A stretch of DNA of 64,000 nucleotides from an uncultured SAR86 cluster bacterium. GTDB lineage: Bacteria > Pseudomonadota > Gammaproteobacteria > Magnimaribacterales > D2472. The DNA lies in the NCBI GenBank assembly GCA_902599315.1, contig CACKEY010000005.1, positions 1 to 64,000 of the forward strand. The letters are read 5' to 3'. Positions 53,229 through 62,435 of the stretch are shown one piece after another. Each line of letters opens with the position of its first letter. Position 1 is the stretch's first letter. A program made the position numbers and the translations under genes. The notes beneath the pieces were generated by a model. It was given only the letters and a program-made list of their open reading frames with translations, was not told the origin of the DNA and ran no database searches.

Positions 53229-55251
53229 TTGGCTTAATAGATGTCTTAGGAGCTGGTGATGGTATAGAAGCTGAAAGTAATGACGTGGATGGATCTGGTG
53301 CTGAAGGAGCAGAAGATTTCTTATCTAATTTATTTCCATCAATCTCCTTAGTATTAATATTGTCTTTCTTAGGTTTTTCATGATCATTAATATTTTGCTG
53401 TGATTTCTTTGGAGGTATTACTATTGGTTTTGAAGGTTTTTTATTACTTCCTTGTTTTTGATTTAGATTTTTGCCTTTTGCTCGATTGGGATTAGATCTA
53501 GAATTTCTATTATTCTGATTATTTTGATTTCTATTTTTATTATTTTTGGATTGACCTTTTTTGAACTTTCTTGATTTTTGATTTTTATTAATCTTTTTCT
53601 TTTTAGGCTTATAACTGCCAAAGAAAATAGATAGGGTAAGAATAGACTTGATAAAAGCAAAAAATCCATTTTTAGTTTTTGGCATTCGAGGAGGGACAGA
53701 TACTTTGACTAATGGCTTTAGAGGTCTTTTAGATGAATTAGAATCTCGCCAATCCATTGACGGTTCTGGACTATCTGGAGTCATGTCATATGAAAATGAT
53801 TTTTTACCAGCGGCAGCTTTAACTCTCGCTACTTTGTAATAAGGTCTAGATTTATATGGATCAGCAATTATCAAGATATCTACTTGATAGGTATTTTCAA
53901 TAGCAATGATATCTCTTCTTTTTTCATTTAATAAATAACTTGAAACATCTGCTGGAACGTAAACATGTATTTCACCAGTATTCTCTTTTGCAGCATCTTC
54001 ACTGATTATTCTCAGTATTGATTGACCTAGAGAGCGTGTTCCTCGGACTTGAACATGTTGAATATCATAAGTTTCTTCTAAAGATGGTCTCAGCCTTTGT
54101 CTTGATAGCTCTAATAGACCAAATCTTGATATACCAGCAATCTGAATTCTTGCTCTATCGGCTTGAACAGCTGATCTGAATATATTTTCAACTTTTTGTT
54201 GATGTTTCTCATCTTGCATATCAATAAAATCAATAACTATCAAGCCACCTAAATCTCTTAGTCTTAATTGTCTTGCAACCTCCTTAGCCGCCTCCATATT
54301 TGTTGCAAAAGCTGTTGACTCTATATCTTTTCCCTTTGTCGAACGTGCTGAATTCACATCAATAGATACCATAGCCTCAGTAGGATCTATAACAATAGAT
54401 CCACCAGATGGTAAAGATATTTCTCGTTGAAAAGCTAATTCAATTTGACTTTCTATTTGATATCTATTGAACAATGGTATTTCTTCATTGTAATAAATAA
54501 CTTTTTCTGCATGATCCGGTATAACTGATTTTGCAAAATCTAAGGCTTCGGCATGCACTGACTTATCGTCGATAAGAATTTCTTGTATATCATCTCTAAA
54601 ATAATCTCTGAATACTCTCAAAATTAACTTATCATCCTTGTAAATTAAGCTTGGGCTTGGTGCATCAGCAACAGAAGACTTAATTTGCTCCCACAAATTC
54701 ATTAAATAGTCTAAATCCCATTTTAACTCTTCAGTAGATCTTCCAAGTCCCGCTGTTCTGACAATAACACTCATACCATCAGGGATTTGCAAAGCATTTA
54801 AAGCATTTTTAATCTCATCTCTTTCTTCGCCTGAGATTCTTCTAGAGACACCCCCAGATTTTTCAGAATTTGGGATCAAAACTATAAATCGTCCTGCAAG
54901 TGAAATTTGGTTTGATAGAGCTGCGCCTTTAGTGCCCCTTTCTTCTTTTAAAACTTGTATAAGAATCTCATCACCTTCTTTGAGAGTGCATTTTCTTTTT
55001 CCTTCAGAGTCTTTTTCAAAAAACTCATTTGATAATTCTTTTAATGGAAGGAATCCATGTCTTTCACTTCCAAAATTAACAAAAGCAGCATCTAGGCTTG
55101 TTTCAACTCTAGAAACACTAGCTTTAAATATGCTGCCTTTATATAGCGATTGATTGTTAAATTCATTGTCAAGGTCAAAGAGTTTTGCTCCGTCAACTAA
55201 TGCAACACGCAGTTCATCTGAATATGAACAATTAATTAGAATTCTTTTCAT
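53191..55251 (-). CDS. rne: Ribonuclease E/G-family endonuclease
   Basis: A 686-residue RNase E. The S1 domain (about 35-125), the 5'-sensor/RNase H-like part, and the DNase I-like domain with IDVNSARSTKGKD and GGLIVIDFIDM are intact. The zinc-link C-P-x-C seen in E. coli is missing: the segment reads HVQVRGTRSLG (about 396-406). The C-terminal about 170 residues are Lys/Asn/Ser-rich and disordered, shorter than the E. coli scaffold. The gene has a structured 5' leader. Confidence 0.93.
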   Translation of the reverse strand: MKRILINCSYSDELRVALVDGAKLFDLDNEFNNQSLYKGSIFKASVSRVETSLDAAFVNFGSERHGFLPLKELSNEFFEKDSEGKRKCTLKEGDEILIQVLKEERGTKGAALSNQISLAGRFIVLIPNSEKSGGVSRRISGEERDEIKNALNALQIPDGMSVIVRTAGLGRSTEELKWDLDYLMNLWEQIKSSVADAPSPSLIYKDDKLILRVFRDYFRDDIQEILIDDKSVHAEALDFAKSVIPDHAEKVIYYNEEIPLFNRYQIESQIELAFQREISLPSGGSIVIDPTEAMVSIDVNSARSTKGKDIESTAFATNMEAAKEVARQLRLRDLGGLIVIDFIDMQDEKHQQKVENIFRSAVQADRARIQIAGISRFGLLELSRQRLRPSLEETYDIQHVQVRGTRSLGQSILRIISEDAAKENTGEIHVYVPADVSSYLLNEKRRDIIAIENTYQVDILIIADPYKSRPYYKVARVKAAAGKKSFSYDMTPDSPEPSMDWRDSNSSKRPLKPLVKVSVPPRMPKTKNGFFAFIKSILTLSIFFGSYKPKKKKINKNQKSRKFKKGQSKNNKNRNQNNQNNRNSRSNPNRAKGKNLNQKQGSNKKPSKPIVIPPKKSQQNINDHEKPKKDNINTKEIDGNKLDKKSSAPSAPDPSTSLLSASIPSPAPKTSIKPTRALNDPRYKSE

Positions 55252-55515
55252 TTTTTTTCTCCGATACAGAGAAAGCGAATAGCGCTAATGCTTATTGAGT
55301 TATCAGAGTCTTATCCCGTGGAGCTCTTTAAACTGGCTTCACCTATGTTTGTGAAGATTTTAAAACTTGTCTTATTCTTCAAGCACCCTTGTGCTTTGCT
55401 AACTTTCTCTAAGCTGCCTTACAGCTATTTAAATTAATATTTAATGATTCTTTTCAATAAATTTTCACTAGTAACTTTTTGTATATAAACTAGTACTTTT
55501 CGATATTCTACATCA
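55252..55515 (-). promoter_or_regulatory. Structured rne 5' leader / divergent rluC promoter
   Basis: The 264 bases between rne and rluC contain three separate stem-loops readable on the rne strand: CTTCAC/GTGAAG (55337-55356), AAGCAC/GTGCTT (55381-55396) and AGCTG/CAGCT (55412-55426). Long hairpin-rich leaders let RNase E control its own mRNA in known gammaproteobacteria, so the same is likely. No gene is seen here. Confidence 0.55.
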
Positions 55516-56457
55516 ATGAGTGATAAAAACCTAAAAATTGGCAATGATCATGTTGGAAGACGCATTGATAACTTTCTAATAAACTTTTTTAGGGATTTAC
55601 CTAAATCAAAAATATACAGCATGCTAAGAAAAGGGGAGATTAGAGTAAATTCTGGTCGGATTAAACCTTTATATAAGTTAAAGATCAATGATGAAATAAG
55701 AATACCACCATATTTAATTGATTTTAAAAATAAAGAACCTAGTATAAAGATTCCACACTCTAGAATTCAAGAATTTATAAAATCAATTATTTATCAAAAT
55801 GATGACTATATTTTAGTTAATAAAGATTCTGAACTAAGTGTTCATTCTGGAACAAAAAATCAATTTGGTCTCATAGATATTGCCAGAGCTAATTTTCCAT
55901 TACTAGATATTGATCTTTGTCATCGAATTGATAAATCTACTTCTGGATGTGTTTTGATTGCAAAAAATAAATTATTTTTAAGACATTTTAATAAACAGCT
56001 TAAGTCTAATAAAGTAGAGAAAAAGTATGAAGCTATTTTATTTGGCGTTCTCGATAAAGATGTAATGGTAAAATCAAAAATTGATACTTCGACAAAAGAG
56101 CATAATCATAAAGTTTCCGAATCAAAGGATGGTAAGGAAGCAATATCAACGTTTAAAATTTTAAAAAAATTTACATCATTTACTTATGTTGAGGTTCATA
56201 TAAGTACTGGCAGAATGCATCAGATTAGGGTTCAGAGCTCAAATCTCAACCACCCAATAGTAAATGATAAAAAATATGGTTTATTTGATTTAAATAAATT
56301 TATATTCTCCAAGACATCAATTAGTCGTCTTGCTCTGCATGCTGCGTCAATTTCCTTTAAAGATATAAATAATCAAGTTGTTTGCTATGAAGCGCCAAAA
56401 AACAATGAATTTGATATACTGCTCAACGAAGTAAGTGATTTAACTATTAAATCTTAA
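55516..56457 (+). CDS. rluC: 23S rRNA pseudouridine synthase RluC-like
   Basis: A 313-residue RluA-family enzyme: an N-terminal S4 domain (about 12-70, GRRIDNFL and MLRKGEIRVNSGR) and a catalytic domain with HRIDKSTSGCVLIAK, where the Asp of R-I-D is the nucleophile. RluC modifies U955, U2504 and U2580 in 23S rRNA. Divergent placement from rne is the classic gammaproteobacterial arrangement and supports RluC over RluA/D. Confidence 0.93.
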   Translation: MSDKNLKIGNDHVGRRIDNFLINFFRDLPKSKIYSMLRKGEIRVNSGRIKPLYKLKINDEIRIPPYLIDFKNKEPSIKIPHSRIQEFIKSIIYQNDDYILVNKDSELSVHSGTKNQFGLIDIARANFPLLDIDLCHRIDKSTSGCVLIAKNKLFLRHFNKQLKSNKVEKKYEAILFGVLDKDVMVKSKIDTSTKEHNHKVSESKDGKEAISTFKILKKFTSFTYVEVHISTGRMHQIRVQSSNLNHPIVNDKKYGLFDLNKFIFSKTSISRLALHAASISFKDINNQVVCYEAPKNNEFDILLNEVSDLTIKS

Positions 56458-56491
56458 TTTAATCTGATAGGATGCTTTTTTTTTAAATATT

Positions 56492-56704
56492 ATGGCAGTA
56501 CAAAAAAGTAAAAAGACTAGATCAAAACGTGGAATGATTCGTTCCCATGATCATCTTAAAAATCTTACATTATCTACTGATCCTGTTTCTGGGGAGAGAC
56601 ATCTTCGCCATCAAATGACCGCAGACGGTTTTTATAAGGGCAGACTTATCAAAGATTTAAGGAAACCAGTTAAAGAAGAAGAGGATAACTCAACCCAAGA
56701 CTAA
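56492..56704 (+). CDS. rpmF: Ribosomal protein L32
   Basis: A 70-residue L32: [20 protein letters not shown] start, [18 protein letters not shown] middle, and an acidic tail a little longer than usual. It belongs to the 50S subunit. The usual plsX and fabH, which often follow rpmF, are absent; fabD begins 2 bases later. Confidence 0.95.
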   Translation: MAVQKSKKTRSKRGMIRSHDHLKNLTLSTDPVSGERHLRHQMTADGFYKGRLIKDLRKPVKEEEDNSTQD

Positions 56705-56706
56705 GA

Positions 56707-57645
56707 ATGTCTTTTTCAGCTTTTTTAGCGTTTCCTGGTCAAGGTTCCCAACATCAATCTATGCTGTCTAAAGGTGGCATTTTAGATCTTGCTCTTTCAA
56801 GTGAATATTCTCATGCTGTGGAGTGCTGCAGTGATTTAATATCTCATGATGTTTTTAAATTAATTGAGGAGGGACCTGAAGAATTAATAAATAGGACCTC
56901 TATCACTCAGCCTATATTGATCCTTTGTTCATATCTCCATTTCAACAAGTTAGTTAATACGGTTGATATAACGCCAACATATATCGCTGGCCATTCTTTA
57001 GGTGAATATTCAGCTTTGGTCGCAGCTAATTCAATTTCAATTACTGAGGCTTTAAAATTGGTAAGAAAAAGAGGAGAGTTAATGGAGTCAGCGCCCAATG
57101 GCTCCATGTCAGCAATAATGGGTCTTGATAATAATGTTATTGGTGAGATTTGCTTAATTGCATCTCATGGTGATAGTTCTCATGTACAGTGTGCAAATTT
57201 AAACTCTCCAAATCAAACCGTCATTTCTGGCCATGATGATGCAGTCGTAAGAGCTCAAGATCTTTGTATTGCAAAAGGTGCAAAACGTGCTATAAAACTG
57301 AAAGTTAGCATCGCATCTCACAGCAAGCTTATGTTATCCGCAGTAGACGAATTTCAAAAAACTCTTGAATCTGTAACATTTAAAATGCCAGACATACATA
57401 TTATCCATAATGTATCAGTGAATTCATCAACTTCTTCTGAAGATATTCCGTCTTTACTCGTTTCGCAATTGCACTCACCTGTGAGATGGGTAGAAACATG
57501 TAATTTTATCTCTAAATTGAATATACCAATAATTGAATGCGGTCCTGGAAAAGTTTTGTCAGGTTTATTTAAAGGAAATAAACTTGAAAACTATTTTTCT
57601 GTAACCGATGAAGAATTTTATGAGAAAATTAATAATTATGGATAA
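56707..57645 (+). CDS. fabD: Malonyl-CoA:ACP transacylase
   Basis: A 312-residue FabD: FPGQGSQHQSM at the start, GHSLGEYSALVAA with the nucleophile Ser, the catalytic His in IASHSKLM, and ECGPGKVLSGL at the end. It transfers malonyl to ACP for fatty-acid elongation. fabG overlaps its end by 8 bases. Confidence 0.95.
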   Translation: MSFSAFLAFPGQGSQHQSMLSKGGILDLALSSEYSHAVECCSDLISHDVFKLIEEGPEELINRTSITQPILILCSYLHFNKLVNTVDITPTYIAGHSLGEYSALVAANSISITEALKLVRKRGELMESAPNGSMSAIMGLDNNVIGEICLIASHGDSSHVQCANLNSPNQTVISGHDDAVVRAQDLCIAKGAKRAIKLKVSIASHSKLMLSAVDEFQKTLESVTFKMPDIHIIHNVSVNSSTSSEDIPSLLVSQLHSPVRWVETCNFISKLNIPIIECGPGKVLSGLFKGNKLENYFSVTDEEFYEKINNYG

Positions 57646-58360
57646 AAAAATAGTCTTTATTACTGGAATTTCTAGAGGTATCGGATTGGAGATAGCTAAA
57701 TGCTTCGTGAATGACGATTATTTTGTTATAGGGACATCTAGATCAGCATTTAGAATTAATGATGAATTAAACTCTAAAAATTGCATTCATTTTATAATGG
57801 ATGTTACAGATAGAAAACAGATTTCATCTTGTTTCGATGAGCTTAAAAAAATTAATAAGATTCCAAATGTTTTAATTAATAATGCTGGGATAACCAAGGA
57901 TCAACTCTTCTTAAGAATGAAAGAGGATGACTGGGATGATGTCATTAATTCTAATCTCACGAGTGTGTTTAATATTACTAAATTATTCATTAAATCAATG
58001 GTAAAGGATCGTTATGGAAAAATAATTAATATATCGAGTGTTGCTGGGCTGATGGGTAATCCTGGTCAGGTAAATTATTCCGCGAGCAAGGCTGGCCTTG
58101 GAGGCTTTACTAGAGCTTTAGCTAAAGAGGTTGCTGCAAGAAATATTACAGTTAACTGCATAGCTCCTGGTTTCATTAAAACCGATATGACTAATCATTT
58201 TAAAGATGAAGAATTAGAAAATATCTTAAATCAAATCCCTGCAAATAAAATGGGTAATCCTCAACAAATAGCTGATTTAGCATTGTTTCTAGCCTCTTCA
58301 AAAGGAAATTATATTACTGGTCAGACTATTTCTGTTGATGGTGGCCTTTACATGACCTGA
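57638..58360 (+). CDS. fabG: 3-oxoacyl-ACP reductase
   Basis: A 240-residue SDR: TGISRGIG, NNAGITKDQLFLRMKEDDW (FabG-specific), SSVAGLMGNPGQVNYSASKAG with Ser/Tyr/Lys, and TGQTISVDGGLYM. The ATG at 57638 overlaps the fabD stop and is preferred to a TTG-started longer frame at 57608. It reduces 3-oxoacyl-ACP with NADPH. It sits in the fab cluster before acpP. Confidence 0.95.
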   Translation: MDKKIVFITGISRGIGLEIAKCFVNDDYFVIGTSRSAFRINDELNSKNCIHFIMDVTDRKQISSCFDELKKINKIPNVLINNAGITKDQLFLRMKEDDWDDVINSNLTSVFNITKLFIKSMVKDRYGKIINISSVAGLMGNPGQVNYSASKAGLGGFTRALAKEVAARNITVNCIAPGFIKTDMTNHFKDEELENILNQIPANKMGNPQQIADLALFLASSKGNYITGQTISVDGGLYMT

Positions 58361-58422
58361 TGATTTTATTTGTTTTTGTTAAAATTGTTGTAAAATAGAA
58401 TTCAATTAATGGAGGATGCCCT

Positions 58423-58653
58423 GTGAGTATCGAAGAAAGAGTAAGAAAAATTGTTTGTGAGCAACTTGGCGTTGGCGATGATGAGGTGAATAATGATTCT
58501 TCATTTGTAGATGATTTAGGAGCTGATTCATTAGACACGGTGGAACTAGTGATGGCTCTTGAGGAAGAGTTTGAACTTGAAATTGCTGACGAAGAGGCAG
58601 AAAAGATTTCAACTGTTCAAGAAGCTGTAAACTACATAAACTCAAACAGCTAA
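58423..58653 (+). CDS. acpP: Acyl carrier protein
   Basis: A 76-residue ACP with the phosphopantetheine Ser in GADSLD (S36) and the normal acidic helices. It starts with GTG, seven bases after GGAGG. A TAAAAT -10-like box at 58391-58396 suggests its own promoter, as is common for acpP. A hairpin with a T9 run follows. Confidence 0.96.
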   Translation: MSIEERVRKIVCEQLGVGDDEVNNDSSFVDDLGADSLDTVELVMALEEEFELEIADEEAEKISTVQEAVNYINSNS

Positions 58654-58663
58654 ATTTTTTTTT
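58623..58663 (+). terminator. Possible attenuator between acpP and fabF
   Basis: AGCTGT/ACAGCT (58623-58651) pairs across a 17-base loop and is followed after AAA by nine Ts. It may end part of the acpP transcripts to give more ACP than FabF. The long loop makes it a weak candidate. Confidence 0.3.
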
Positions 58664-58664
58664 C

Positions 58665-59897
58665 ATGAAGCAACTACACAGAAGGGTTGTAGTTACAGGC
58701 TTGGGTGTATTATCACCAATTGGTAATACTTTGTCAGAAGCCTGGGATTCTTGCATAAACGGAGTATCAGGCATCTCAAAAATAGAGATTGACTTAAAAG
58801 ATAATCCTGTAAAAGTTGGTGGTCGCCTAAAAAATTTTAATCCTGAAGATTTTCTTGACTCTAAAGAAATTAGAAGAACTGATCCATTTATTCAATACGG
58901 AATGATTGCTGCTGATCAATCTATAAACCACTCAGGAATTCTTGATTCTAAGATAGACTTGTCAAAAGTTGGTATTAATTTTGGAGCTGGTATTGGAGGT
59001 ATAGATACAATAGAAAAAAATAAATCTTTATTGGAAGAAAGAGGTTATAAGAAAGTTTCTCCCTTCTTTGTGCCAGGATCAATTGTTAATATGATTTCTG
59101 GTTTAATTTCTATAAAGCATGGTTTTATGGGCCCAAACACTTCAGTTGTTACAGCATGCTCAACTGGCAATCATTGTATTGGAACAGCCGCAAGATCTAT
59201 TGCATACGGTGAAGCTGATGTAATGATTGCTGGAGGTGCTGAAATGGCTTCAACGCCTTTATCAATAGCAGGATTTACTGCGGCTAGAGCACTTTCTATG
59301 AATTCTGATCCTGAAACTGCAAGCAGGCCATGGCATAAAGATAGAGATGGATTCGTGTTATCCGATGGAGCTGGTTCACTGGTACTTGAAGATTTTGATC
59401 ATGCAAAAGCAAGAGGTGCAAAAATATATGCAGAGGTGATAGGATTCGGAACTAGTTCTGATGCTCATCATATGACAGCTCCTCCTGAAGATGGAAGAGG
59501 AGCAGCACTATCAATGACAAATGCAGTAAATGATGCTGAGATTCACCCATCTGAAATTGATTATATCAATGCACATGGGACCTCTACACCTTTGGGTGAT
59601 GTTGCCGAAACAACTGCTCTTAAAAAAGTGTTTGGTGATAACGTTCCACAAATTAGTTCAACCAAGTCAATGACCGGACATACTCTTGGTGCAGCGGGCG
59701 CAATAGAATCAATATTTTGTATTCAAGCCATAAATCACGGAATCATTCCTCCCACAATCAATCTAGATAAACCAGATCCATTGTGCGATTTAAATTATAC
59801 TCCCTTGGTATCTGTTGAAAAAAACGTTAGAGTTGCTATGAATAACTCATTTGGATTCGGAGGAACTAACTCTACACTTGTCTTCAAACAAATCTAA
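58665..59897 (+). CDS. fabF: 3-oxoacyl-ACP synthase II
   Basis: A 410-residue KAS II: VVVTGLGVLSPIG start, the nucleophile Cys in VVTACSTGNHCIG, His in NAHGTSTPLGD and STKSMTGHTLGAAG, and the FGFGGTNS end. It condenses malonyl-ACP with acyl-ACP. No Shine-Dalgarno precedes the ATG (only a T run), so it may rely on re-initiation after acpP. Confidence 0.95.
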   Translation: MKQLHRRVVVTGLGVLSPIGNTLSEAWDSCINGVSGISKIEIDLKDNPVKVGGRLKNFNPEDFLDSKEIRRTDPFIQYGMIAADQSINHSGILDSKIDLSKVGINFGAGIGGIDTIEKNKSLLEERGYKKVSPFFVPGSIVNMISGLISIKHGFMGPNTSVVTACSTGNHCIGTAARSIAYGEADVMIAGGAEMASTPLSIAGFTAARALSMNSDPETASRPWHKDRDGFVLSDGAGSLVLEDFDHAKARGAKIYAEVIGFGTSSDAHHMTAPPEDGRGAALSMTNAVNDAEIHPSEIDYINAHGTSTPLGDVAETTALKKVFGDNVPQISSTKSMTGHTLGAAGAIESIFCIQAINHGIIPPTINLDKPDPLCDLNYTPLVSVEKNVRVAMNNSFGFGGTNSTLVFKQI

Positions 59898-60843
59898 ATT
59901 TTTTATATCTATAATTACTATATTCACTTTAGTAATAAGCTTACTTGGAACCTCTGAATCATATTCTCAACTGAGAGTTGATGATAGATTAGAATTTTAC
60001 AACGTAAGCAAAGGCGATTCATTCAATTCAATTTTTGATGACTTTTATTTGCACCCAATTCAAAAAATATTTTTAAAAATCTACTTAAAAAAAAATAAAC
60101 TTCAAGTTGCTCAAGCTGGTCATTATTATCTAAAAAATAAATCTTGGAAGGAATTTCTGAATTCAGTATCCAACGGAGATGTTGTCATATTTAAATTTGA
60201 AATCCCCTCAGGAAAAAATCTCTATGAGGTTAAAAAAATTATTTCTGAATCAAATTTTAAAAATGATTGTAAAAATTTTGATTGCTTAGACAATCGGTTT
60301 AATTTTGTAGAGGGCACATTAAAACCAGAAACTTATTTTTATAAGCACTCATCATCCTTGGCTAGCATTTTACAAAAATCTCAGACTGAGTTTTTTCAAA
60401 TAGCTTCAAATTTGTGGGGTAATAAAAACCCACAATCACCAATTAAAAATTTATCAGATGCAATAATACTTGCTTCAATTGTTGAAAAGGAAGCTGGTAA
60501 TAATGATGAGAAGCCAATTATTGCTGGAGTATTTTTACATAGAATGTCCATTGGTATGAAGTTACAGGCAGATCCAACAATAATTTATGGTTTATTGCCA
60601 AATTTTAATGGTGATATCACAAAAGCAAATTTAAGAGATAAAAACAATCCATACAACACATATCAAATATCTGGCTTACCTCCAACTCCAATATCTACTG
60701 TTAGTAAATCTTCTTTAGAGGCAGTAATATTGGGTATGAAAAATGATTATTTGTACTTTGTCGCTAAAGGAGATGGAACTCATAAATTCTCTAAGACTTA
60801 TCAAGAGCATCTTGATGCTGTTAACAGATATCAACTTAATTAA
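59878..60843 (+). CDS. mltG: Endolytic murein transglycosylase MltG
   Basis: An MltG/YceG of about 321 residues. One N-terminal membrane segment, then EGTLKPETYFY, ILASIVEKEAG (catalytic Glu), MKLQADPTIIYGL, YNTYQISGLPPTPI and YFVAKGDGTHKFS. It cuts new glycan strands at the inner membrane. No ATG precedes the membrane segment; TTG at 59878 is chosen, with TTG at 59851 also possible. Both lie inside the end of fabF (20- to 47-base overlap). pabC, often between them, is missing. Confidence 0.9.
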   Translation: MSSNKSKFFISIITIFTLVISLLGTSESYSQLRVDDRLEFYNVSKGDSFNSIFDDFYLHPIQKIFLKIYLKKNKLQVAQAGHYYLKNKSWKEFLNSVSNGDVVIFKFEIPSGKNLYEVKKIISESNFKNDCKNFDCLDNRFNFVEGTLKPETYFYKHSSSLASILQKSQTEFFQIASNLWGNKNPQSPIKNLSDAIILASIVEKEAGNNDEKPIIAGVFLHRMSIGMKLQADPTIIYGLLPNFNGDITKANLRDKNNPYNTYQISGLPPTPISTVSKSSLEAVILGMKNDYLYFVAKGDGTHKFSKTYQEHLDAVNRYQLN

Positions 60844-60846
60844 ATT

Positions 60847-61446
60847 ATGAAATTAATATCATTTGAAGGAATTGAGGGTGTTGGTAAGTCTACGCAAATT
60901 ACTTTAATTCAAGAGTGGTTAAAAACAAAAGGTCTTAGCTCAAAACTAATTAGAGAGCCAGGGTCAACTGAGTTTGGAGAAAAAATAAGAGATTTATTAT
61001 TATCAAATGATTCTGATATTTCAGCTCATACTGAGTTGTTATTAATGTTTGCTGCTAGAGCAGAGATGGTCAATGAGCATATGATTAACTCAAAAGAAGA
61101 CATTATTCTCTGCGACAGATACTTTCATGCATCAATTGCTTATCAAGGTTATGGAAGAAAGCTATCACTTGAACTAATTGAGAATTTAATTCAGAACATA
61201 AATTGTCCAATTCCAGACTTAACAATAATATATGATCTTGATGTAAGACTTGGCTTTAAACGAAAAGCTAATGATGATATCGATAGAATTGAATCTGCTG
61301 GAGAAAATTTCTTTGAAGATGTAAGAAAAGGTTATCAGCAAATAGCTAAGGATAGGGAGGAGGTTGTAATATTAGATGCATCACTGTCCATAGATGTGTT
61401 GAATCAGCAAACTAAAGAATTGATCAAGCCTTTAATTTTAAAATGA
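60847..61446 (+). CDS. tmk: Thymidylate kinase
   Basis: A 199-residue dTMP kinase: P-loop FEGIEGVGKSTQ, REPGSTEFGEKIRDLLL, CDRYFHASIAYQGYGR and the lid Arg region RIESAGENFFEDVRKGY. It makes dTDP. It is 3 bases after mltG and overlaps holB by 4. Confidence 0.95.
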   Translation: MKLISFEGIEGVGKSTQITLIQEWLKTKGLSSKLIREPGSTEFGEKIRDLLLSNDSDISAHTELLLMFAARAEMVNEHMINSKEDIILCDRYFHASIAYQGYGRKLSLELIENLIQNINCPIPDLTIIYDLDVRLGFKRKANDDIDRIESAGENFFEDVRKGYQQIAKDREEVVILDASLSIDVLNQQTKELIKPLILK

Positions 61447-62435
61447 ATTTAAAAAAATTTCCTTGGTTAACTGAAGTAGTAACAGCATATAAAAATCTTA
61501 ATTTTCCTTCATCTATAATTATCGAAGGTGAATCGGGCCTTGCTAAAAATCACCTTGCTAATTTTTTTGCACAGAAACTATTATGCTCTGATGATTTAGC
61601 GCCTTGTGGTGTATGTAATTCATGTAACTATTTTTTAGCTAGCACACATCCAGATTTTTGTTTTCTCTCAGCTGACTCATGCTCAAGCATATTGCATTCT
61701 TATTCAAAAGCTAAAAAAGACTCAATGAATTCAAAAAAAATTGAAGGCGTCAGAGCCTTAAATGAATTCGTTGCTATGACCCACTCAGTTTCAAATCATA
61801 GAGTGGCTATAATTTTTGATGCTCATAATATGAATATTAATTCTCAAAACGCACTTCTAAAAACTTTAGAGGAATTGCCTGAGAATAAGCATATATTTTT
61901 AGTTTCAAATAAACGTAAATATTTCTTACCAACCATATATAGTCGGTCAAACATTATTACAATAAACAATCCCAAATCAGACATCCTTGATCAATGGATA
62001 GCAGACAAAGGATATATTGATTATTCAACTATAGATTTCGCTCCAGACTCAACACCATTAGAAATTGAGAGACTTATTAATAATGATATGGTTGGACAAT
62101 ATAAAGAAATTTCTCAAAATTTAAATTCTTATTGTTTAGGTGAAATAACCACGCCTGATTTAATAAAATTTTATAAAGAAATTAATATCACTTTTGATGA
62201 AAAAATAAATTCTATTATTTTATTCCTAAAGACCTGTTTAGGAATTGAAAAAGATTTTTATAAAGCTCATCCAGCTATTACAGCCTTAGAGCAAAAAAAA
62301 CTGGATCCAATGTTACTAACAGACTTGATTGAACAGTTGGTCGAATATAAATACCAACTTATAAAAGTTCCATCCCTCAATGAACAGATTGGGCTAAATA
62401 GCTTTTTTCACAAAATAAAGAGTTTATTTACTTAA
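61443..62435 (+). CDS. holB: DNA polymerase III delta-prime subunit
   Basis: A 330-residue clamp-loader subunit: a degenerate P-loop (EGESGLAKNHLA), the four-Cys zinc motif CGVCNSC with an upstream Cys, and LLKTLEELPENKHIFLVSN (sensor region). Position after tmk is classic. Its stop overlaps the convergent SDR gene stop by 4 bases. Confidence 0.92.
   Translation: MNLKKFPWLTEVVTAYKNLNFPSSIIIEGESGLAKNHLANFFAQKLLCSDDLAPCGVCNSCNYFLASTHPDFCFLSADSCSSILHSYSKAKKDSMNSKKIEGVRALNEFVAMTHSVSNHRVAIIFDAHNMNINSQNALLKTLEELPENKHIFLVSNKRKYFLPTIYSRSNIITINNPKSDILDQWIADKGYIDYSTIDFAPDSTPLEIERLINNDMVGQYKEISQNLNSYCLGEITTPDLIKFYKEINITFDEKINSIILFLKTCLGIEKDFYKAHPAITALEQKKLDPMLLTDLIEQLVEYKYQLIKVPSLNEQIGLNSFFHKIKSLFT

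Noticed and set aside
58406-58774. 122-residue minus-strand frame over acpP/fabF
   Set aside because: It is the antisense of acpP and the start of fabF, both certain genes; composition is Leu/Gln/Pro shadow type and no homologous motif is seen.
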